A DNA stretch of 64,000 bases from positions 19,494,427 to 19,558,426 of the forward strand of contig OX442315.1 in assembly GCA_949358305.1 (NCBI GenBank), given 5' to 3'. The stretch's first letter is position 1; every line of letters starts with the position of its first letter. Shown here one piece after another: positions 24,636-36,884 of this stretch. The stretch is from Strigamia acuminata (Eukaryota > Arthropoda > Chilopoda > Geophilomorpha > Linotaeniidae). The notes under the pieces are model-generated. The model was not told the DNA's origin, searched no databases, and saw nothing but the letters and a program-made list of their open reading frames with translations. The translations under genes and the position numbers were made by a program.

Positions 24636-27600
24636 ATGGCCATGTCTACAACAAATGCAAACCGGAAGAACCAAAATCCTCACGGATTGAAGCAGATAGA
24701 TTTAGACCAGATATGGGGTGACTTACGTGAGGGAATTGAACAAGTTTACAAAAGACAGAGCATGTCTAGACCCAGATATATGGAGCTGTACACGTATGTT
24801 GTTTTTAACGACTATTTTTTATTTTTATTAATTTTTTTATTTATATTTTAATTTTTGTCTTTAATTCCAGACATGTGTACGACTATTGTACAAGTGTTCA
24901 CCAGCCTGGTACTCGCACAGCTTCAACGAAACCGAAAAAAGGTCAAACATCTGGAGGTGCTCAGTTTGTAGGATTAGAATTATATGAGCGGCTTAAAGAA
25001 TTTCTTAAAAATTATTTAATCAATTTGGAGAAAGTAAATTTGATTTTTTTTTGTACAATTATTGTTATTAATGCTTTGTTTTATATATTCAGGATGGAAT
25101 AGATCAAATGGATGAAGATGTTCTGAGGTTTTACACCGTCCAGTGGGAAGAATACCAGTTTTCAAGCAAAGTTCTCAACGGTGTCTGTTCTTATTTGAAC
25201 CGGCATTGGGTTCGAAGGGAATGCGATGAGGGGAGAAAAGGAATTTATGAAATTTATCAGGTATGGTGTTGAACCAGTTGATACATCAACGACATCCATT
25301 GAAACATGAAGTTAATAAATTTTTTTGTTCAAATTACAGTTGGCTTTAGTAACTTGGCGAGATTATTTATTTAAACCACTGAATAAACAGGTTCGTAAGA
25401 CACTTTCTTTGTGTAAATGCTTTTTTTTCTAACAGACTCGACTACTTATTCTAGTTTATTAAGTAAATTTAAAGCTAAAGCATTTTTATTTATTTTTATT
25501 TTTTCGATTTTAATTTGATCGATGATGTGCTGGGTTTTATATTTAAAGGTTACAAATGCGGTGTTAAAATTGATTGAGAGAGAGCGTAATGGAGAGACCA
25601 TTAATACAAGATTAGTCAGTGGGGTTATGAATTGTTACGGTAAGTCTGTAACAGCTGGATTTACTTCAATTTAATTAAAATTTGAACAATTTTTAGTTGA
25701 ACTTGGTTTAAATGAAGACGACCCCGGTGCTAAGGGCCAAAATTTGTCTGTGTACAAAGGTTCATTTGAGAATAACTTTCTTGAAGATACTGAAAGATTT
25801 TACACTCGAGAAAGCATGGACTTCCTTCGGCAAAATCCGGTTACCGAGTACATGAAGAAGGTACAGTAATTTCTAGTTTCTACAATCCCAAAAAAAATGG
25901 TTTTAGTGAAATTCTTTTTATGATTAGGCTGAGACGAGGTTGCTTGAAGAACAGAGAAGAGTTCAAGTGTATTTACACGAGACAACTTTAGAACCTTTGG
26001 CTAAAACTTGTGAAAAGGTTCTAATTGAAAAACACTTGGAGATTTTATTAGCTGAATTTCAGAATCTCTTAAACGATGATAAAAACGAAGGTAATTTTAT
26101 TTAGTTTTATTTTTTTTTGCAACAAATTGTTTCTAGCCCATGTATTTGTTATCTGCGCTTAGATTTGGGTCGCATGTTCCAGTTGGTATCGCGCATTCCT
26201 GATGGATTGGGGGAATTACGTGGCCTTTTGGAAACGCACATATACAATCAAGGCCTGACTGCCATTGAGAAATGTGGTGAAGCAGCTCTTAATGTAAGAC
26301 CAAGGTTAACTGCTTGGTTTGATAACGATGTATCTAATTTAAAAACATGTCAACTTCGAAATAATTGATTCATTTTGTTAATAGGATCCTAAAATGTACG
26401 TGAACACAATCTTGGAAGTGCACAAAAAATACAATGCTCTCGTTTTAACAGCATTTAGTAATGATTCCGGTTTTGTGGCTGCGTTAGACAAAGTAATTTG
26501 CTTTAATTATTTAAATAATAATATTAAAAAAAAATGTGGTTGCTTTCACTGTGTGCTTGTTTGTTTGAAGGCGTGTGGGCGGTTCATTAACAATAATGCT
26601 GTTACAAAGATGGTGAATACTTCGAGTAAATCTCCAGAATTACTTGCAAAATACTGTGATTTACTTTTGAAAAAGAGCTCCAAAAATCCAGAAGAGGCAG
26701 AACTTGAGGATACTTTGAATCAAGTTGTAAGTTTTGATTTAAAAAATTATTTTTTTGTCGATTGGCTCTGTACTACTGAGAAAATATTTTATTTTTATTT
26801 TTTTTTTTTCAGATGGTTGTGTTTAAATACATTGAGGATAAGGATGTGTTTCAGAAGTTTTACAGTAAAATGTTGGCGAAACGGCTCGTACAGCACATGT
26901 CTGCCAGTGACGATGCCGAAGTTAGCATGATCTCTAAACTGAAACAAGCATGTGGATTTGAGTATACGTCTAAACTGCAACGAATGTTTCGTGATATCGG
27001 TGTTAGCAAAGATTTGAACGAGCAATTTCGGAAACATCTAGTAAATTCTAATGAACCATTGGACCTTGACTTTAGCATTCAAGTGCTCAGTTCTGGATCG
27101 TGGCCTTTTCAACAGTCGTGCACATTTTCATTACCAACTGAGGTATACACACATCTTTTTGTTCCAGCGAAACGAAACTAATTTGGATGTTTTATTTGTT
27201 CTATTTGCAGCTAGAGAGAAGTGTACATAGATTTTCAACGTTTTATAGTGGTCAACATAGTGGTCGTAAATTAAACTGGCTGTATCAGATGTCCAAAGGC
27301 GAGCTAGTTACGAATTGTTTTAAGAACAGATATACATTACAGGTAAATTTAGAGTTTTTCAAATTGTAATTGAATAATATTGTGTTTTATTTATTTTTAA
27401 AATTAGGCTTCCACTTTCCAAATGGCCGTTTTATTGCAATATAATACGACCGATAATTTTACCTTGCAACAGATGCAAGAAAGTACCCAAATTAAATTGG
27501 ATTTTTTGATCCAAGTGGTGCAGATTTTGTTGAAATCAAAGTTGCTTGTCTGTGACGATGATGAAAACGATTTGCAACCATCATCGGTTATTTATCTCTA

Positions 27601-28113
27601 CTTGGGATACAAAAAGTAAAGGGAAACTATTCTATTGTTGAGAAAGAGATTTAATCGTTCATATTCACTTTACAGTAAAAAACTGAGAGTTAATATTAAC
27701 GTACCCATGAAAACTGAAATGAAAGTTGAACAAGAGACCACACACAAACACATTGAAGAAGATCGAAAATTACTGATTCAAGTATAAAAATATACAAAAT
27801 AGTAAATTTTATTAATAAATAACGAACTCCGATTTCTTTTTTTCCTAATAGGCAGCTATTGTTAGGATTATGAAGATGCGAAAAGTTTTAAAACACCAAC
27901 AACTATTAGTAGAAGTAATAAATCAACTTTCACCTCGATTTAAGCCCCGAGTGACCGTGATTAAAGTGAGAAAATCCTGCAAGCCTTTATGGTGCTAACG
28001 TTTAATTATTATTTTTCATTTTTATTTTCTAGAAATGCATTGACATTTTGATCGAGAAAGAATATTTAGAACGTACTGAAGGACAGAAAGACACTTACAG
28101 TTACTTAGCATGA
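24636..28113 (+). CDS. Cul1: Cullin-1, SCF ubiquitin ligase scaffold (16 exons)
   Basis: Cullin-1 bridges Skp1/F-box substrate receptors and the RING protein Rbx1. Exons: 24636-24793, 24871-25033, 25093-25260, 25340-25390, 25549-25639, 25697-25860, 25928-26090, 26163-26293, 26385-26492, 26571-26726, 26813-27142, 27211-27342, 27407-27615, 27676-27781, 27852-27965 and 28033-28113. Phases close to 774 residues (human 776), with near-uninterrupted similarity. Family landmarks are [20 protein letters not shown] at the N-terminus, SVHQPGT, the cullin repeats, the cullin-homology segment [19 protein letters not shown], and the winged-helix end with [17 protein letters not shown], where Lys718 corresponds to the NEDD8 acceptor Lys720 of human CUL1. 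The C-terminus YSYLA is intact. The first ATG is 24636; a second in-frame ATG follows two codons later. Confidence 0.98.
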
Positions 28114-28175
28114 AAATGGGCTATTCTTGTTGTTAATGATACTACTTCGTTCACTTTTTTTTTATTTTAAATGTT

Positions 28176-28181
28176 AATAAA
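28176..28181 (+). terminator. Cullin-1 poly(A) signal
   Basis: AATAAA lies 63 bases after the stop codon, embedded in T-rich DNA; it is the first canonical signal downstream. Confidence 0.6.
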
Positions 28182-31100
28182 ACTCCCAATGTACAAAAGA
28201 ACCAAAAACAAGGCTAAACAAATAATGAAAAGTGTTAACTATTATGAAAACAATTTTCTTTTGGAAAGGAATATGACACGTGTGAAACTGGATGTGAATC
28301 GGCGCACTCAAGAATTAAGTTGTAAGCATAATGAAAATTAAAACCTTTTCTTTATAAAGCAGTAGATTGAACTTTCGTTGTCGAGCTACCTTTTACATCG
28401 TATTTTTAGTATGTTGTAATTAAAGTTATCATTTTATAAAAGAATCTCGACTTAGTAGTATAGGTTAAATCCTTTTCTGTTTGTTTTAAATTGGATGACA
28501 TTACACTACTGCATGACAATCAAATTTCAATTGATCCTGACTTAACATCCGTGTGATACAGTAGTGAGCTCTGTTTTTGAATGTTTTGCCAACGATACAA
28601 CTGTTTTCCGACTATTAAACAAGTGGTAATGTTACAATATAAATTTTTACTATTTTTTATAGAGGATCCAGTTTACAAGTAAAACTAGCAACTAGGTTTC
28701 TAAATTCAATTTTAGCTACTCCAGTATCTTGTGACCGTGACACCTGACAATTATTTGAAAGATTTTGCATATCAATTGGTGCAACGAACGGCTTGTTTAG
28801 CAGGCACGTTTCGTCAATCTCTTTAATATTTAATATTTGTCTGTTTATACTGCTTCGAATATAACGGTATTTGCCGATTAAAACAGTATACGGCGACTAT
28901 TTCTGAGTATAAATTGAATGTTGATGAAATATGGCGTTAACAGAAAGAAATAAGTAAATTAAACTGAAGCAAAAGGTTTTTATGGAGCACATTGCAGGGG
29001 CTGCGGAAGTGCATAAAACGTTGGACCATAAATAAATGCAGAAGCAGCATTCAGTGAACTCGCTGATACCCGGATACAAATCCATTCAATTAAGCGCAAT
29101 GCTAAATACTCCCTGCTGGACGCTTCGCCTTGATTTGATTTGCTTTGTGTTGATATAATTCGTTCCTTCACGTGGTGATGACAATAAAAACTACAGAGTA
29201 AAAAATTATCTTAATATAGACTATTTAATTTTTTTCTTTAAATTTTTGCATATTAGGCCTACTAATGAAGTAATAACGTCTAAGTTTACTCGAAAGTCAA
29301 GAAATTTCCAATTTTTTTTTACAAATGTTCGTGTAACATGTCTACAAAAGGTAATTTTCAAATCATGTTGCTAGGTACCGGTATTTTATTTGCAAACTAG
29401 TAATTAAAATCAAGTTTGCTAACTACCGTATTCCGCAACAACAACTCAGTTCTCACCTCTTTTTGCTTGTCAAGTCTAGGAATTTTCCAAATGTCCGGGC
29501 AGCTTCTTAACCTGTAGTGTTAGCAATAACTTTAAAAGTAACTACTTTATTGTTTAATTTTCGGACAACGAAATCGTCGAATAAATAACTTCAGTACGTT
29601 ATTTTGTGACTTGTTTGGCCTTTTCAGAGTCTGTATAGTTGAACATCTGGTTTGTTTAAACTGGTATTTAAGTGAGAAACTTTGGCGAACTGACGCTCAT
29701 CATAAACTAACGAGGCAATGTGTTGAAATTTGAAATGGCGAATTACCTAGGAATTAATCCTAGGAGAAATCAGAACACGTACAAGACTTATATAAGGTTT
29801 ATTGTTTTTATTCTGCAAAAAAAGTGCTGACGTACAAGGTGAGGAGTTTTATTTTTAAAAGATTGCTGTTCGTAGAAATTTGTGCGTACTAAACGACGAT
29901 TAAATGATAAATGAAAAATGTATCCGCGCTGCATGTGGGGGAAGTGCTTGCAACAGTATTGTATTTGTTCATTGAAATTAGAATCTTAAATAGTTAATTT
30001 AATAAATCTGAAAATAAAATAGTAAAATTACACAATTTTGTCACAGCTTTTATTGAACAAACCATGATTTGAATCAATCTTTAGTTAAGTCGCAGTGTAA
30101 AATGCAGACACTGAGGATTTATATACATCTGACATGACGGCGAAATAATGGAACGAATTGAAGAGTGAATTTGGGGTTGCATCGTGCATTTCATTTTTAT
30201 AAGGAGCGAATGAGGTAGAAATTCTTAAAGCCTACCGACTTCAAAGCCTGCGTAATATTTTGTTATTAAATTAGACGTTGATATATTGGTCCTCAGTATC
30301 TGTCAACATACAAAGAAAAAACGCCTATAAACTGCCATCTGACAACTATTTTAGAATTCTGAATACGATTGGCAGTCTTGTAGTGTTATATAACATTCAA
30401 ATAGTCAACATCAAGCACAAAAAAGATACATTTAAGTCTACAAGTAATAACAAAAAAGTAAAATGGCATTGAGCAGTAATGCACTGCCTCCTGATGCCTT
30501 CAATACTCAAACATTTCCAATACAAATGTAATCTCCACAACCTTAAAAATAAAATGTAAAAATTATTACATAACGTTTACATTTGATTTTAAAATATACA
30601 CATTTTTATCATAATAAACAACAAACAATATACATTTTGAGCAGATAATTAATTAACAAAATTAAATAAAAAGAATTTATTATTTATTTATTTATTTATT
30701 TAATTTTTTTTTTTAAATTTTTTTCTTTCATTCCTGAATTTTTAAATTTACAAAAAACATGTACAGCTTAGAACATTAAGCATAATAAGTAAATTAGTTA
30801 ATTAATTAGAGGACCTTTAAATTGGCAATTCATTCACAACCAACTCAAATAAACATTACGAGGCAGTGCCATTAAGAAATCGAGCAGAAAAATATCCATC
30901 CATTTGGAAACTAGTTCCCTTACCCGTAGAAAGATTCAAACGAACACAGGCTTATTTAATAATTTTAATAAAGCACCTGCACTATCTTAAGTTGCTGCCA
31001 ACACAAAAACAGTTGGTTGCTGATTCAAGCAGAAAGTATTTTTATCCCAGATTAATTATTCTTCTTTGCTTGTATTTTTGTTAACCCCAAGCTTAAGCAA

Positions 31101-31708
31101 ACATTTAAAAAATTACATTTATTGCTTCATTACACCAATTAATCCATTCACATTAATTAATTGCAATAAACTGTACAACTCCTATACGTTGTGGCAACAC
31201 AAACAACAGTCGTGTTTGAAAAAGTGAACACAAGAAAATATTTTACGTCGCATGTGATCATCTGAATCTTTTAAGTACAACCGACATTCATATTGATATG
31301 TTAAATACATTTGTTGTCTTACACAAGAAAGGTAATTATTTGGATGCTAAAGTTGAGTAAATACGACAAAGGAAGAGCAATCTAAATGAGCTCTGGGTCT
31401 AATTCAATTAATTAATTTATAATAGTAATAATAATAATAACACACGTGGCCAACAAGTCTTTGATAAATTTCCTACAACACACGAAGTTGTTTTTTTTCT
31501 GTAAGTATAAAATACAAAACACATATACACACAATATTTCTTTTCTTTTTGAAAAAACCTTAAATACACTTAGTGGAAGCTGCAGAAGCTTAAAGTAGCG
31601 ATGCGATACAATTTCTCACATTCCAGTTTACGTGGAGTTTACAGAATGATTCTTCATAGTTAATTCCAAATAACTAAAGAAATTAAACGGTAATAATAAT
31701 TGGAAATC

Positions 31709-31709
<1 letters not shown>

Positions 31710-31743
<34 letters not shown>
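31710..31743. repeat. (AAT)n microsatellite
   Basis: This is a run of about 11 uninterrupted AAT units. Confidence 0.9.
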
Positions 31744-33189
31744 CACTCAAAACTAGTCTGTACAGTTGTACTGTCACATGAGCAATGTTATTGCCTCTCA
31801 AGCTAAAGGGGGATTTTATCATTAATCAAATGACTATACAGTTGTAATCAATTCTAATATACCACACCACCCATATTTCTTGCATGGAAACTCACTTAGC
31901 AATCACAGTTAGGCATTAACTTTTCACATCCATATTGAAAATTTAAACTAATAATTGAAAGCTAAAAAAAAAATAAAAAAAAATAAATAAACGAAAAATG
32001 GTTTAACTGGAATGTGAGAAACCAATGTGTTAAAGAAAGGGCTTTATTTGAGGGAAGATTTGCATACCAGAATGAAAGACACACACTGACTACCAGTGAT
32101 ATCTGATTGTCACATAATATTTGTGAATCGTGTGCACTGGCAGATGGCTGCCGTCGTCGGCAAATCCAAGACAGTTCATACATGTCCAATTTGAGTGGAA
32201 GTGCAGCGTTTTAAAAAGTTTTGTAATTTTTTTTGTTGGTTTTTGTTTACTTGAAAAGTTCTCAATTTAGACAAACAAAAAAAATTAAGGGTCTTTGTTG
32301 TGGGGCACCATCTTCCAAACGCGTATAAAATACCATTCTCTTGCGAGGAAGTCAATGCAAGACGAGTATTAAAAATGGCACCTAAGAGATTTCGTCACAA
32401 TCAGCGGTTTCTCTTTAAAACCCATGTCATGCGATATTGTTTTTTTCTTTCTTTCTTTTTCGTCTTCTTTTATTTTTGCATTATACTTGTCGTTGTATTT
32501 ATCACTTCTTGCAATGGTTGCCTCGCGTAATAAGAGAATAATTGAAAAGTCTTTAAGAAATATATATTTCTTTTTAAGATATGTTTTGTATTTTTTTTCA
32601 ATGAATCTTTATAATAGTATATATATATACATAATTATTGAGATACGTCAACATGATTTTAATATTTTGTATTTTTTCTCTCTTAAATTCATCATCAGGA
32701 AATTTAATAATAGCGCAGTGTGGAAGTATTTACAGTTGGGTTTTGTGTCAGATCAGGGAAAATGGCTAAGTTCTTTGGTCTTATTAATTTCTTTTCATTT
32801 AATTGAGCCTTTGGTATGCTTATATGGGGACAAGGATTTGATGGAGAAAGGTGTAGTATTGCATTTGTAGTATATATTTCTATTTTAAATTCTACATTTC
32901 TGTAATCACATGTTAGCAGTTTTTTTAATTAATTTTTCCATTTTTTAAATCGAAAACAAACAAACTTAGCGAAAAGTGTAATTAGGAGGGGTCTGATAGG
33001 TTCTTTTAAAAACATTTTGATTCCTAATGTTGCTCTCTAATTGAACTTAGGTGAAAAATTTAATCAAGAAACAAAGGGGTTTCAATAGTTAGGTACCACA
33101 AAAAAGCTGTTTAGAGATCAGCAAAATATATGAAATAAAAAAGCCTGAGACAAATCCCTGCACCAACTTGATGAATTTTTTTAAATGTG

Positions 33190-33214
33190 TAATAATAATA
33201 ATAATAATAATAAT
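33190..33214. repeat. (AAT)n microsatellite
   Basis: This is a run of about 8 uninterrupted AAT units. Confidence 0.85.
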
Positions 33215-35790
33215 GGCTGAAATTTTCAAATTTATACATATACGTATATGTATTTTAAAATACACTGTCAGCCCCTATATTCTCGTGTTAAATTAAAGAA
33301 TAAAACATTTGAATTCTCTAATGTTGTAGACAAGCCCTCAGTTGGGAAAACGAAAGACAACATATAAATACCCTGTTGTAATATACTTTGCATAATTACA
33401 AATCAGTTAATACTACTTAATTAAGATGAGCTCCTGCTGTTTGTCCCAATATAAGGCTTCTTGTTTCTTTTTCTCTTTTTTTTTGTTGTAAATATTATTT
33501 TTAACATTTTTCCATTTTCCACCACTGACTTCTTGAGTCATGCGTAAAATTGCAATTAATTACCAAGAGATTCTTTCTTTTTTAAATGCTGCAAATGTTT
33601 TTTTTTCTCTTTCATTCGGTAGATAATTAAATAAGTGAATTAAATTTATTTCCCTTTTTTCCGAATTGAAGTTCCAAAACAAACATTTAATTCCACTTGG
33701 TTGCTGGGATAAAGATTCATCATGACTCATTTTTGATATTTGTATCCCCAAAAATAAATGCTTTTCACACACTTTTGTCAGGAAAAGCAGACTGTCGTTA
33801 CAAATCCACCTGATTGTTATATCAAGTTTTATCCAATTAGTTAACACAAATAAAAAAGCAAACTTATATAAAATAAAAAAGTTAATAAGAATAAAATTAA
33901 ACAAAAATAAAACACTCAAAAAATTTCAAAATTTAACAATTCATATTTTTTTTCTCTTCTTCAAGACCCCGATTTTTCTTTCTTTTTAATGCACGTTTTT
34001 ATTTGTTTATTTATTTATTTTTTAAATAAAAATGCTGTTATAAATAAGAGAATCGGGATTTTAATTATTTTTTTGGTCGATGTCAAAATAACCAATTAAA
34101 AATCATATTCTTAACTATAGACGTAACGTGTGCTGCATAATCAAGAAACCAGCCTCTGCTTTTATTTGATTTTAATTTCCTTTATGCGGCAGACCATCAA
34201 ATCTTGCAGTTGTGAGCAGAATATTCTTAGGATTTGATTATATTAAACACCACACCACACATTTAAAAACTAATTCTAAATCTTATCTACAAGTGGTAAA
34301 ATTCCTTTTAATTTATTTCCAATTTAATTATTATTTCCTTTTCTGTTTCGAATATGAACAAAACCTTGTAAAGTTAGTTGAGCAGTTGCGTCTACTCCTC
34401 AGTTGTTTCTTTTATTTTTTGAATTTACTCCAAGAGTCATTAATTCACTAATTAATGTGGCAGAAAAAAATGTAGTAAATTAGGTTTTCCCCCCTTAATG
34501 TTGTGCGCAATTTCTTATTATTTTTATTAATATTATTTAAAGGAAACCTACGTTTTCATAGTAATATTTAACAAGTGTGTAGAGTCCACACTTTCACACA
34601 CGATGATATTTAGCACCTTAATAGATCAAATAAATATTTATTGTTTATTTTTTTTTATTTTTTTTTTTATAAATTTCTAAGACCATACAATTATAATTTC
34701 TCCAAAGTGCACCAAAGAATTCCTGTTCGTAATAAATTTCATATATTTCCTATTTACATTATTTACACTAAAAAATTCAAAAGCTGGAGCTCCGATATAC
34801 ACAATGCGCTTATAAATGAACACTTAATAAGCAAATGCAGCAATAAATTAACAATTAGGATATAGAATATTTCTTAAATGTTTTTTTTTTCGTTTCGTAA
34901 AAGATACCGTATTTAATTTTTCTCGTGTACCGTGAACAAAAGTTCGCTTTAAATTTGGCACAATTTACCCACTTGGTAGCAAGCATATCTCTAGATAGCC
35001 AAGAAAAAATTTGTACTTGATCTCATTTTTTGCGTGTTAAAAATATTAGCTTCAAAAAATGGTAGTCATATATCAATATGAAAAAACACATCCACATTAT
35101 CCATTTACAATACTCTTAAACATCTTAAATAGATTAGAAGTATAAATTGATCAGAAAATATCCAGTATATCTGACATGAGTAAAATCCACTACTATAATA
35201 CAATATTATTTACAATACACTGTCAACACTAGTGAAATATCAGTTTATACAATAATTTAAAAAAAAATTAACAATTGATAGAGCATTTCCATTCAGACAA
35301 CATGACTACACAAGTAAATGTATATTTTTATACATAATCTTTTCCTTTTTTTTTGTATTTAATATACATATCTTAGAGATATATATGTGAATATGATGGT
35401 ATAAGTGCAGTTTATCCATTCAGAACTATGTATTAATGTGCATTTTAAGTCAAAAAATGAATGAATATGCATAAGTCTTTTCTTTTTTTTTATATTCCCA
35501 AATTGCATAGTAAGTACCAACATCCTGCCAACATGACGTAAAAATAGAAAGGGTTAAACCCCTTTTTTTAAAAGCAGAGACTGATTTCAAGGTCAATCGA
35601 TTTATTTTTTTTAAATTTGGAGTTCTTCTGATCTGACACAGAAAGACGAATTGAAAGAATGAATTTAAAAAAATCGCAAAATTAAATATAAATAGCACAC
35701 GTTACCCTACAGAAGGTCAGGTGGAAGTTCTAGTCGCAGGTGTGGGATCCGTAGTCGGGTTGTTGGGAGGGGAGGGGAAGAGCAGTTCTC

Positions 35791-35824
35791 TCAGCTGTGG
35801 CCCAACCATCCTGAGGCAGCTAAC
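35791..35824 (-). CDS. mub: Candidate alternative last exon of the KH gene (11-residue tail)
   Basis: A strong acceptor (CTTTCCTTCCACAG) precedes a stretch that, joined in phase 2 to the KH3 exon at 42743, reads Arg then LAASGWLGHS and a stop. The resulting protein would have 337 residues, similar in layout to vertebrate PCBP1/2, which end soon after KH3. A second frame through the same exon is also open for 38 codons but is not in phase with the upstream exon. This is inference from splice signals; no transcript evidence is available. Confidence 0.4.
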
Positions 35825-36284
35825 CTGTGGAAGGAAAGGAAACGTTCCACTTGCTTGAGAGTCATAAGGCAATAAAATTCTATGTAATTATTACACTTTT
35901 TGGTTTTAGCTTACGTCAGAGAATGAAAAAATTCGTTTGGATTAAAAGAAATAGTGTGACTGAAAATAAAAGCAGGACAAAGGATGAATTATTTATTGAA
36001 AGAAAGTATTACGAATAATAATCAACTGGAAAAAAATGAATTTTTTGTGGAGGCGGTGTGGATGGGGAATTTATTTTTTTTTCAAAAAAGAAATTATTTT
36101 ACAAAAATGAAGGTTTAATTTTTTTTTTTTGCACTTTAAGGAGTTGTTTTATAACGAAAAATGCTAACGTTTAAGTTAGTACATTTTGTTATTAATAAAA
36201 GCAAAAATATATATATATATATTTTAAAAAAAAAATTAAAATAAAATTTGTATTGAAAATTTTATTTCCTAATTTAACTTTAAA

Positions 36285-36401
36285 ATGAACGATATTTTGT
36301 ATTTTCTGTCGTTATTAATATTTAATGTCGAATTAAGTCAACAAGAAAATTCATTTGTATATGAAATTGAAATGAAACGTGCATCAGTAAGTACTGTTTA
36401 G
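36285..36401 (+). CDS. Possible first exon of a small secreted peptide (antisense in the KH gene)
   Basis: An ATG at 36285 opens a 38-codon frame. It starts MNDILYFLSLLIFNV, which could be a signal peptide, continues with a Gln-Gln-Glu segment and a Lys-Arg dibasic pair, and meets a consensus splice donor (GCATCA/GTAAGT) at 36387 before a stop at 36399-36401. If spliced, it would be exon 1 of a longer peptide precursor; if not, a 38-residue peptide. No downstream exon, family or homolog is recognised, and such short frames arise by chance in AT-rich DNA. Confidence 0.15.
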   Translation: MNDILYFLSLLIFNVELSQQENSFVYEIEMKRASVSTV

Positions 36402-36530
36402 ATTTATTGAACCACAAGGAAATAATCTAAAAAAACACAAAAATTAATCCAAAGTTTTGCTGTTCCAATACAGCGACAGTAAGGAATGTCTGGGTGAATG
36501 TGAATAATTCAAAGCAGTAAAATATTTATC

Positions 36531-36563
<33 letters not shown>
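36531..36563. repeat. (AAT)n microsatellite
   Basis: This is an uninterrupted run of about 11 AAT units inside the intron. Confidence 0.9.
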
Positions 36564-36564
<1 letters not shown>

Positions 36565-36805
36565 TACACTTTAATGCTTCACTGAATCACCCATACATTA
36601 CAGTAAAAAAATTCTACACCAGTCAAACAAATATTGTTAAATTCCAAAATATAGAAACTGTCCTACACAGCAGATATTTGACACAAAAAAATATTTAAAT
36701 TCTTCGACTAATTTTTTTTTCATTTCATAATAATCAATAAATTTAAATCTAAACTTAATTCCTTAAAAAAATCAATAGTATGTTTGCTTATATCACTCCT
36801 TGAAG

Positions 36806-36884
36806 TCAATGAGCAGTGGTTTTGATGTAATTAGGGGCAGTCAAATAACTATAGTAGCTCACGCCACTCGGATCTGTGGATATC
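36806..36884 (-). CDS. mub: Candidate alternative last exon of the KH gene (Tyr-rich tail)
   Basis: The acceptor CTTATCTTTATAG is followed by an open frame that continues in exactly the phase left by the KH3 exon (phase 2): Arg, then ISTDPSGVSYYSYLTAPNYI, then KTTAH and a stop at 36806-36808. The stretch is richer in GC than the flanking DNA and its codon use looks protein-like. The isoform would be 352 residues. The tail has four Tyr and several Ser/Thr and so could be regulated by phosphorylation. This is inference from reading frame and splice phase; expression is unproven. Confidence 0.55.

Larger units (their letters stand above)
28182..35790. other. Gene-free 7.6-kb stretch, possibly a long 3' UTR of the KH gene
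   Basis: I find no convincing exon on either strand. The sequence is AT-rich with T and A runs and AAT microsatellites (31710-31743, 33190-33214), and a perfect 7-bp inverted repeat CCTAGGA..TCCTAGG near 29748-29766. Two patches are less AT-rich and more complex: 28970-29170 and 32080-32190. Because the last phase-compatible exon of the minus-strand KH gene ends at 35791, this interval could be its extended 3' UTR; plain intergenic DNA is the alternative. Confidence 0.4.
35825..36805. other. Intron between candidate terminal exons
   Basis: This is AT-rich intronic DNA on the minus-strand gene, with an AAT microsatellite at 36531-36563 and an AT dinucleotide run near 36211-36221. A short plus-strand ORF with a hydrophobic start and a splice donor lies at 36285-36401 and is listed separately. 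Confidence 0.5.

Noticed and set aside
26394-26930. 178-codon frame across several Cullin-1 exons
   Set aside because: It reads through two introns; the family alignment requires splicing at 26492/26571 and 26726/26813.
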